DNA from: Spirochaetaceae bacterium
Lineage (GTDB): Bacteria > Spirochaetota > Spirochaetia > Treponematales > Breznakiellaceae
Direction of reading: 5' to 3'
Assembly (NCBI GenBank): GCA_031265535.1
Contig: JAISCO010000423.1
Coordinates: forward strand, 1 to 8,465
DNA: 8,465 nt
Shown here: positions 1 to 4,889 of the stretch, piece after piece
Position numbering within the stretch: the first letter of the stretch is position 1
How the letters are laid out: every line of letters begins with the position of its first letter
Made by a program: the position numbers and the translations under genes
Notes under the pieces: model-generated
The model's input: the letters and a program-made list of their open reading frames with translations, nothing else
Databases searched by the model: none
Told to the model about the DNA's origin: nothing

Positions 1-417
1 ACCGGATTGCTGCATGAACTTTCAGAAGCGGTAAAACGTATTTACGCAAAGATGGACAATCCGTTTCTTCAAAGTCAGGGTAAAAACGAAAAATACCATT
101 TATTTTATCACGCGCCGACGGTAATAATCGTTTCCGGCAACAAAGAGGCGTTGCTCCCCGAACTTGACTGCGCCGTCTGTGTTGAAAATATGCTTCTTGC
201 AGCAGAAGCATTGAATATCGGATCATGCTGGATTAGCGGGCTTGACTTGCTTGCGAATACCGGTGAGCCGGTTCTTAAAAAACTGAACGTTCCTGATAAT
301 TATAAACCGTATTTTTCAGTGTCTTTAGGTTTCAAAAAAAACGAAAACCCCAAAGCCGCGCCGCGAAAGGAAAATATTATAAATTTTATAAGGCAAGAAT
401 TAACAATGAACAATTAG
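1..417 (+). CDS. Nitroreductase family protein, C-terminal part (5' end outside window)
   Basis: This is the C-terminal 138 residues of an FMN-dependent nitroreductase-fold oxidoreductase, a family that uses NAD(P)H or reduced ferredoxin to reduce nitro compounds, quinones or flavins in the cytoplasm. The reading frame is open from base 1, so the start lies upstream. The family signature is clear: a 'fYhAPtviivsg' strand, then DCAVC (visible residues 56-60), ENMLLAAEALNIGSCWI (about 62-78), which forms the core helix and flavin-side segment, and a late 'YKPYFSVSLGF' strand. The Cys in GSCW is typical of the short clostridial/spirochaetal subgroup of roughly 170-190 aa, though an N-terminal ferredoxin domain in the missing part cannot be excluded. 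The last five residues, LTMNN, and the TAG stop lie in a dispersed repeat also found near 1900 and 6880, so the natural C-terminus may have been replaced. The physiological substrate cannot be told. Confidence 0.9.
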   Translation, partial: TGLLHELSEAVKRIYAKMDNPFLQSQGKNEKYHLFYHAPTVIIVSGNKEALLPELDCAVCVENMLLAAEALNIGSCWISGLDLLANTGEPVLKKLNVPDNYKPYFSVSLGFKKNENPKAAPRKENIINFIRQELTMNN

Positions 418-540
418 CAATGCCGCCAGCCGCGTATGCCAACCGCCGTTTTCGTATTGATGGCAGAGGCCGAAGCCTGCTTTGGGTATGCCGGCGTGGA
501 GCGCATTGAAGCCCGCTGGCGGGCGCATGAATGTTAAATT
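398..540. repeat. Dispersed intergenic repeat, copy A
   Basis: Copy A begins with an AT-rich module (398-421) and continues into a GC-rich core with the recurring block 'TTTGGGTATGCCGGCG' (481-496), ending in the palindrome GCCCGC-TG-GCGGGC (511-524). Bases 411-442 are identical to 1911-1942 over 32 nt, and the rest matches copy D at roughly 80-85% by eye. The left arm CCGCCAGC (423-430) is complementary to GCTGGCGG (515-522), so a transcript could fold back end to end. It overlaps the nitroreductase stop codon, and the terminal hairpin could help end that gene's transcription, although no T-run follows. It holds no convincing gene. Confidence 0.85.
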
Positions 541-568
541 CAGGGGTGCTAAAACCGGTCAAATTCCC

Positions 569-597
569 TTGTTCAAGCCTTCAAAATCTGATACATT
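569..597 (+). promoter_or_regulatory. Weak candidate promoter for the small ORF/GNAT operon
   Basis: TTGTTC (569-574) and TACATT (592-597) lie 17 bp apart, each 4/6 to the sigma-70 consensus, and would start transcription a few bases before the ribosome binding site at 603-608. The overlapping CTTGTTCAAG (568-577) is a near-palindrome that could be an operator. In toxin-antitoxin operons autorepression commonly acts at such sites, but no repeated operator is seen. This is only a plausible reading. Confidence 0.25.
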
Positions 598-602
598 CAA
601 AC

Positions 603-608
603 AGGAGG
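603..608 (+). promoter_or_regulatory. Strong Shine-Dalgarno for the 50-aa gene
   Basis: AGGAGG lies seven bases before the ATG at 616. It is the best ribosome binding site in the window and fixes the start of the small gene, because the same frame is closed by TGA at 589-591. The downstream GNAT gene has no such site, so the first gene is probably translated more strongly, as expected for an antitoxin. Confidence 0.85.
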
Positions 609-615
609 CAGTAAA

Positions 616-768
616 ATGGCAGCTAAGGTCAAACCCGTGCAGCCCACGGAGATAAAAGACAAGAAAATCGCCCGTCAGGTTATTGAACAAATCCGTAAAC
701 CCATACCCTCATCGGTGTACCAAAAGCACGAACAAATTGCCGCTTACATTGACAAGTTTTTCAAATAA
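616..768 (+). CDS. Small 50-aa protein, candidate antitoxin of the GNAT gene
   Basis: A short, highly charged, mostly helical protein (MAAKVKPVQP...AAYIDKFFK) that I cannot place in a named family. It has an extended Lys/Pro-rich start (residues 1-12), a probable helix at about 13-28 (KDKKIARQVIEQIRK), a Pro-Ile-Pro-Ser-Ser break (29-33) and a second helix to the C-terminus. No membrane segment or signal peptide is visible. It is followed after six bases by a GNAT acetyltransferase without its own ribosome binding site, the usual layout of GNAT toxin-antitoxin pairs. The known antitoxins of TacT/AtaT-type toxins are ribbon-helix-helix DUF1778 proteins of about 90 aa. This one is shorter and shows no recognisable ribbon-helix-helix start. 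The strong ribosome binding site, unique start and tight spacing make it a real gene with good confidence. The antitoxin role is inference from context. Confidence 0.75.
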   Translation: MAAKVKPVQPTEIKDKKIARQVIEQIRKPIPSSVYQKHEQIAAYIDKFFK

Positions 769-774
769 CCCGCT

Positions 775-1329
775 ATGAGAAAGAATTTTGCAGAAATAGG
801 GCGGTCCAATGAATTTAAGCTGGAAGCCCTTACTTCTCAAAACCCTCACAGTAGTTTTAATTGCGCGGTTACAGAGTATAACGATTATTTGCTAAATGAC
901 GCGCTACGCTCGCAAAATGACCATATAGCCCTTACATGGCTTCTTACCGAACGGTCTAGTGGTAAAGCCGCCGCCTATATGTCCCTTATCATGGACGCGA
1001 TAAAACTGTCTTTCACAGAAAAGGAACTCCACAAGCTCGATTATCCGTTCAAGACTATACCGGCCATGAAGATTGCAAAATTAGCGGTTGACAGTGGGTT
1101 TTCTGAAAAATACAAAGGTATTGGAACCTTCATGCTAGACAGTGCGGAACGCCCTGCATGGGCATGTAATGCGACCTACTGCGCCGCCCGTTTCCTCACT
1201 GTGGATGCAGATATAGAACATGATGAAGGCGTTCTGGCCTTCTACCGGAAAAACGGCTTTGTTCAGAATGCCGAACTTTTCAACAAAAAACGCAAAACAA
1301 TCAGCATGAGGAAGGATATTTGGGTTTAA
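775..1329 (+). CDS. GNAT-family N-acetyltransferase, candidate toxin
   Basis: A 184-aa cytoplasmic acetyltransferase of the Gcn5-related fold that would transfer acetyl from acetyl-CoA to an amine. Visible landmarks are an N-terminal 'FNCAVTEYNDYLLNDAL' segment (about 28-44), central strands around AAAYMSLIMDAIKLS (65-79), AMKIAKLAVD (97-106), the acetyl-CoA pyrophosphate loop KYKGIG (112-117, the R/QxxGxG motif) and FYRKNGF (156-162), where the Tyr is the usual general acid. The N-terminal pattern and size fit the TacT/AtaT/ItaT-like subgroup, toxins that acetylate aminoacyl-tRNA and stop translation. An ordinary metabolite acetyltransferase cannot be excluded. It starts six bases after the 50-aa gene with no Shine-Dalgarno sequence, so translation is probably coupled. 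The pair sits alone between two copies of the same dispersed repeat, as in a movable cassette. GNAT family membership is sure; toxicity is inferred. Confidence 0.85.
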   Translation: MRKNFAEIGRSNEFKLEALTSQNPHSSFNCAVTEYNDYLLNDALRSQNDHIALTWLLTERSSGKAAAYMSLIMDAIKLSFTEKELHKLDYPFKTIPAMKIAKLAVDSGFSEKYKGIGTFMLDSAERPAWACNATYCAARFLTVDADIEHDEGVLAFYRKNGFVQNAELFNKKRKTISMRKDIWV

Positions 1330-1368
1330 GGACAGTCAACTGAGCCTTTTCCAAAACTCTAACAAGTG

Positions 1369-1385
1369 CGCAAACTTTGTTTGCG
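1369..1385 (+). terminator. Small stem-loop downstream of the GNAT gene
   Basis: CGCAAAC-TTT-GTTTGCG forms a perfect 7-bp stem with a 3-nt loop 40 bases after the GNAT stop codon. No T-run follows, so it is not a textbook intrinsic terminator. It may pause transcription, protect the 3' end, or simply mark the cassette edge. Confidence 0.35.
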
Positions 1386-1402
1386 ATGGCGGCAACACAT
1401 TG

Positions 1403-1623
1403 AAACCCACCGGCGGGCTAACAGCCGTTTCAGACCTGACGGCAGAGATCGAAGCCTGTTTTGGGTATGCTAGCGCGGAGCGCATTAGGCTGTGTCAAAA
1501 CTCAAAAAATCGAAATGACACCGCTATATATAGCGTTATTAAACCGTATAATAAAGAAAATAACGCTATATATGGAGCGACAATGACTTTTGACACAGGC
1601 TGGCATGTAAACCCACTGGCGAG
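1403..1623. repeat. Dispersed repeat, copy B, split by a MITE
   Basis: The copy opens with the boundary block AAACCCACCGGCGGGC (1403-1418), runs through the GC-rich core, and closes with a matching boundary AAACCCACTGGCGAG (1609-1623). Bases 1428-1485 match 1950-2007 of copy D at 56 of 58 positions. It is interrupted at 1486-1602 by an inserted element. Joining 1485 to 1607 restores GCGCATGTAAACCC, as seen intact in copy C (1877-1890). No gene is supported here. Confidence 0.85.
1486..1602. mobile_element. 117-bp MITE-like element with 4-bp target duplication
   Basis: The ends TAGGCTGTGTCAAAACTCA (1486-1504) and TGACTTTTGACACAGGCTG (1584-1602) are inverted repeats matching at 16 of 19 positions. 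GCAT flanks both sides (1482-1485 and 1603-1606) as a target duplication. A second inverted pair, ATATATAGCGTTATT (1526-1540) and its complement (1559-1573), makes nearly the whole element foldable, and CGCTATATATAGCG (1522-1535) is itself palindromic. There is no transposase, so it would have moved in trans. It is much more AT-rich than its surroundings. The empty site is proved internally by sister repeat copies C and D. Ends of the GGCTGTGTCAAAA type suggest a DDE-type IS parent that I cannot assign. Confidence 0.85.
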
Positions 1624-1781
1624 GGTAGCGGAAAAGCATTTTTGTGAAGCAAAAATCTTTGGAGCGCAGGGGGCGTGGGCAAGAAGGCTGCGGTTGGCCG
1701 ATGATGTATGGAAACAGCCCCCTCTTCCTGAATAGAAAAATGAGCCGCAAATTACACGAATTAACGCGAATTATCGAAGTG
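1624..1781. other. Structured intergenic spacer without a recognised gene
   Basis: This stretch lies between the end of copy B and the start of copy C. It holds an AT-rich hairpin with arms ATTTTTG (1638-1644) and CAAAAAT (1650-1656), flanked by AAAG/CTTT. Further on is a distant inverted pair AGGGGGC (1668-1674) and GCCCCCT (1717-1723). It ends in a short degenerate tandem repeat in which CGAATTA occurs at 1757-1763 and 1767-1773. Short reading frames cross it but lack ribosome binding sites and recognisable motifs. It could be a small RNA, a decayed gene or another repeat. Confidence 0.5.
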
Positions 1782-1891
1782 AACCCCACCGGCGGACTAA
1801 CAACCGCGTATGCCAAATGCCCTTTTCGGACCTGAAGGCACGGAATAAAGCTTGCTTTGGGTATGCCGGCGCGGAGCGCATGTAAACCCGC
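1782..1891. repeat. Dispersed repeat, copy C
   Basis: Copy C starts with the boundary block AACCCCACCGGCGG (1782-1795), shared with copy B, then carries the CCGCGTATGCCAA block of copies A and D and the core TTTGGGTATGCCGGCG, ending in GCGCATGTAAACCCGC. The right-hand boundary stops after ACCCGC and is replaced by the AT-rich left end of copy D. Copy C is therefore a hybrid of the two left-end types and carries the uninterrupted version of the site where the MITE entered copy B. Confidence 0.8.
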
Positions 1892-1895
1892 ACAA

Positions 1896-2040
1896 TAAAT
1901 GAACAGTGAGCAATTAGCAATGCCGCCAGCCGCGTATGCCAAACGCTTTTTTCAGACGTGACGGCAGAGGTCGAAGCCTGTTTTGGGTATGCTAGCGCGG
2001 AGCGCATGTAGACCCGCTGGCGGGCGCTGGCGGGTTGTAA
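1896..2040. repeat. Dispersed repeat, copy D, next to the SNF2 gene
   Basis: It opens with an AT-rich module containing ATGAACAGTGAGCAATTAG (1899-1917), continues with 32 nt identical to copy A (1911-1942), then the core, and ends in a duplicated boundary in which GCTGGCGGGC (2016-2025) is followed directly by GCTGGCGGGT (2026-2035). The left arm CCGCCAGC (1923-1930) can pair with either GCTGGCGG arm (2016-2023 or 2026-2033). It ends about 30 bases before the helicase start codon, so it occupies that gene's probable promoter or leader region. Confidence 0.85.
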
Positions 2041-2045
2041 ATTTT

Positions 2046-2052
2046 GGGGGGG
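2046..2052 (+). promoter_or_regulatory. Poly-G tract upstream of the SNF2 gene
   Basis: Seven consecutive G residues lie 17 bases before the ATG at 2070, just after copy D. Homopolymeric G tracts upstream of some Treponema pallidum genes (several tpr genes and TP0126) vary in length and change promoter output. This shorter tract could behave similarly if it lies between promoter and start. No convincing promoter hexamers or Shine-Dalgarno sequence are visible here, so the regulatory role is speculative. Confidence 0.3.
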
Positions 2053-2069
2053 ACGGTTAGAGTGAAGAT

Positions 2070-4889
2070 ATGCTCGCATTTTATTTTACACTCGATCGCG
2101 TAAAAGACGATTTTTCAACAGGGACGGTGCTGCGCTTTACGACAGGCAAAGAGCGGAATACTTCAGGACGACAGACAGCGCGAAAAAGCGCCGTAAACAT
2201 CCCCGACTACCGGCGCTACACAGGCGCGGAACGAGAAGCCCTAAGAGAATTTATGGCGGATTACAACAGACAGACCAGGAGTTTTTTTGTTGATTGGGAC
2301 AGCCGTGAAAAACAACCCGGCGCGGCCGTTTTTAACCCGGAACCACGCCTTATAAACCGGATTTTGGCGGCGGGACTGCTCAGAAATACCGAAGGCGGGG
2401 CATTAAAAGCCGCGGATGGACTTTACCGGTGCGCGCTAAAAATAAACCCCGGCAAAGGCGCGTCGGTAAGACTAAACCTCGTACTGGAAGATGAAAACGG
2501 AATGGAAGCGGTAGGCGGCGCGGGGGCCGGCGATTTTGCCGTATACGGCGACTCGCTTGCGGGCACATCAGACACCATATACCGGCTTGAAGACATGGGC
2601 CCCCGCTGGATGGAGACTGACTCCCTTAACACAAATATCCCGAATGAAGACATCCCGGCCTTTCTATCGCTTGCTTTTTCACGATTCCCGAACATACCGG
2701 TACTGTACGAAGGCTGGAACGTCAGAAAGGCGCACGCTATACAAGCCGCGCCCGCCCTGCTCTTTATGGAAATTGACCGCTACGGATACCTGCATGTGCG
2801 CCCCGTCTCGTACCTGCAAAATTTTCCGCCGCTCTTTTTGGAGAATGAAGAGATAATCACCGCCGTAACCATGGACGAGGCGGAAAAAACGCTGAGCGTC
2901 CGCGAAGTCGTGTTTCCGGAAGATTCCGGCGAACTATTTAACGATATGATGCTAAAATGGGACAAGACGGCAAAAAATATGTTCCATGAAGAGAGCGGCC
3001 GCTTTATACTTGCCCCCGATTTAGCTAAAAAGTTTTTTACCGAAAACATCATAGAACTTACCAGAAATTTTGTGCTGCTGAAAACCGCCGTGCTAAAAGA
3101 CTACAGCCTGAACTTCTCGCGCCCCAGGGTGCATTTTTCTATGGGCAAGGGCATAGACTATCTATCCGGCTCATGCGAAGTTGAGATTGACGGAGAAACA
3201 TTCCTGTTTTCAGATTTTATGCGCGAGTACAGGAAGAGCTCTTTTATCACACTTTCGGACGGTTCGCGCACATTTCCCGACAAGCGGACAATGGACAAAC
3301 TTGACAGAATAGTCTCGGCGCTTGACGGCGGCGCTGTTGAAATGTCCTTATTCGACATACCGGTACTGATGCGGGATGAGAACATCGAGATTGAAGGGGC
3401 GGCATGGGAGGATGCAAGGCCGTTTTTTACGAACTATAACGGCATAGAAAAACGCGCCGGGGAGTGGGCGCTGACGGACGGACAACTGCGTCCTTACCAG
3501 GAATACGGCGTGCGCTGGCTGGACTATCTGCGGGAGTACGGCATGGGCGGCTGCCTCGCGGACGAGATGGGATTGGGCAAGACGATTCAGGTGATAGCGT
3601 TGCTGCGCTCGCTGTATCTTGCCGGGAAGGATGCCGGGGATAGAACCGTTAACGCGCCGTGCCTTGTACTCTGCCCAAAGTCCGTAGTGTTCAACTGGGA
3701 TGCCGAGATACGGCGCTTTGCCCCGGAACTCCCCGTGTCGGTGCACTATGGGGCGGACCGGGACTTTTCCGGCGTAAAGGCGGATGAATTCCGCGTGATA
3801 CTGAGCACCTACGCCACGCTGCGCCGCGATATTGAAGATTTTGCTTCGATAGAATTCCTGTATATAATTCTGGACGAATCGCAGAACATAAAGAACCTGG
3901 CGACCCTCACCGCCGCCGCCGTGATGAGCCTTAAAGCAAAACACCGCCTGGCAATGAGCGGCACTCCCATAGAAAACAGCCTTTCCGACCTATACAGCCT
4001 GTTCCGTTTCCTGAATCCGGCATTTTTCAACTCGCAAAAACAGTTTGTCTCCCGCTACCTTAGTCCCATTCAAGAAGGAAATGACGAGGACGCGCTGCAT
4101 GATCTGAAAGCCCGCATATACCCGTTCATACTGCGCCGCCTGAAGCGCGATGTGCTGCGGGATCTGCCGCCCAAGACCGAGGAAACGGCGTTTATAGAAC
4201 TGGGGGCGGAGCATCTTGCCGCATACCACAGGCGGCGGCTCGAATACAAGATGCTTATCGAAGGGATAATTGCCGGTGGGGAGTACAACAAACAGTCTTT
4301 CTTTATATTCAAAGCGCTTTCCGAATTGCGCCGCCTAGCGACCGCGCCGGAATCGTCCGGCGACTATGCGGATATTTCTGAAAAACGGAAATATTTGATT
4401 GATGTCATTTCCGAACTGGCGGATAACGGGCATAAGTGCCTGGTATTCACGAACTTTTTGGCGAATGTAGAGAATGTAAGCGGGGATTTGACTAAACGGG
4501 GCATAGGAAATATCACAATGACGGGCGCTACGAGCGACCGCCAGACCCTTGTACACCGGTTTCAAACCGATGCCGGCATAAAAGCCTTTATTATGACGCT
4601 GAAAACAGGCGGTATAGGCCTTAACCTGACCGCCGCGGACTATATTTTCATAATGGATCCCTGGTGGAACGCCGCCGCGGAGATGCAGGCCATAGACCGC
4701 GCCCACCGGATTGGGCAGGAGAATCCTGTGTTCTGCTACCGGCTGATAGCCCGCGACACGATAGAAGAGCGCATACTCGAATTGCAAAAACGCAAGGCCG
4801 GGCTTGCCGAATCGCTGCTGTCAGATGATTCCGGCTCGCTCAAGGCGCTTTCGGCGGATGACGTAGCGTATCTTGTGGGGGACGAATAG
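2070..4889 (+). CDS. SNF2/HepA-family helicase-like ATPase
   Basis: A 939-aa superfamily-2 ATPase of the bacterial SNF2/HepA group (COG0553), which uses ATP to translocate on double-stranded DNA and remodel protein-DNA complexes rather than unwind strands. The motor occupies the C-terminal half: LRPYQEYGVRWL (from about 473), Walker A DEMGLGKT (498-505), Walker B DESQ (602-605), motif III SGTP with IENSLSDLYSLFRFL (630-648), motif V TLKTGGIGLNLT (843-854), and motif VI DRAHRIGQ (876-883) with the arginine finger. All catalytic residues are intact. DESQ replaces the commoner DEAQ/DEAH. The N-terminal 470 residues resemble the bacterial SNF2-associated region but show no SWIM zinc-finger Cys/His pattern. 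TAG at 2058-2060 closes the frame upstream, and the next Met is near residue 63, so ATG 2070 is preferred despite a weak ribosome binding site. It abuts the next gene with zero spacing. Bacterial relatives are chromosomal housekeeping or defence proteins; no defence partner is seen here. Confidence 0.93.
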   Translation: MLAFYFTLDRVKDDFSTGTVLRFTTGKERNTSGRQTARKSAVNIPDYRRYTGAEREALREFMADYNRQTRSFFVDWDSREKQPGAAVFNPEPRLINRILAAGLLRNTEGGALKAADGLYRCALKINPGKGASVRLNLVLEDENGMEAVGGAGAGDFAVYGDSLAGTSDTIYRLEDMGPRWMETDSLNTNIPNEDIPAFLSLAFSRFPNIPVLYEGWNVRKAHAIQAAPALLFMEIDRYGYLHVRPVSYLQNFPPLFLENEEIITAVTMDEAEKTLSVREVVFPEDSGELFNDMMLKWDKTAKNMFHEESGRFILAPDLAKKFFTENIIELTRNFVLLKTAVLKDYSLNFSRPRVHFSMGKGIDYLSGSCEVEIDGETFLFSDFMREYRKSSFITLSDGSRTFPDKRTMDKLDRIVSALDGGAVEMSLFDIPVLMRDENIEIEGAAWEDARPFFTNYNGIEKRAGEWALTDGQLRPYQEYGVRWLDYLREYGMGGCLADEMGLGKTIQVIALLRSLYLAGKDAGDRTVNAPCLVLCPKSVVFNWDAEIRRFAPELPVSVHYGADRDFSGVKADEFRVILSTYATLRRDIEDFASIEFLYIILDESQNIKNLATLTAAAVMSLKAKHRLAMSGTPIENSLSDLYSLFRFLNPAFFNSQKQFVSRYLSPIQEGNDEDALHDLKARIYPFILRRLKRDVLRDLPPKTEETAFIELGAEHLAAYHRRRLEYKMLIEGIIAGGEYNKQSFFIFKALSELRRLATAPESSGDYADISEKRKYLIDVISELADNGHKCLVFTNFLANVENVSGDLTKRGIGNITMTGATSDRQTLVHRFQTDAGIKAFIMTLKTGGIGLNLTAADYIFIMDPWWNAAAEMQAIDRAHRIGQENPVFCYRLIARDTIEERILELQKRKAGLAESLLSDDSGSLKALSADDVAYLVGDE

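Noticed and set aside
527..652. Leader peptide (ATG at 527 or 531) before the 50-aa gene
   Set aside because: No ribosome binding site; both begin in the tail of repeat copy A and end in or past the next gene's ribosome binding site, which looks accidental.
1400..1942. Several short reading frames on both strands across the repeat region (for example 111 aa plus strand, 146 aa minus strand)
   Set aside because: They run through repeat copies B, C and D and the MITE, lack ribosome binding sites, and show only repeat-derived peptides such as MRSALAYPKQA.
1403..2040. CRISPR array
   Set aside because: The repeats are about 100 bp, unevenly spaced and mosaic, with no regular spacers and no cas gene.
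3348..3944. 198-aa minus-strand reading frame inside the SNF2 gene
   Set aside because: It overlaps the Walker A and B coding region of a clearly intact ATPase; no domain is recognisable.
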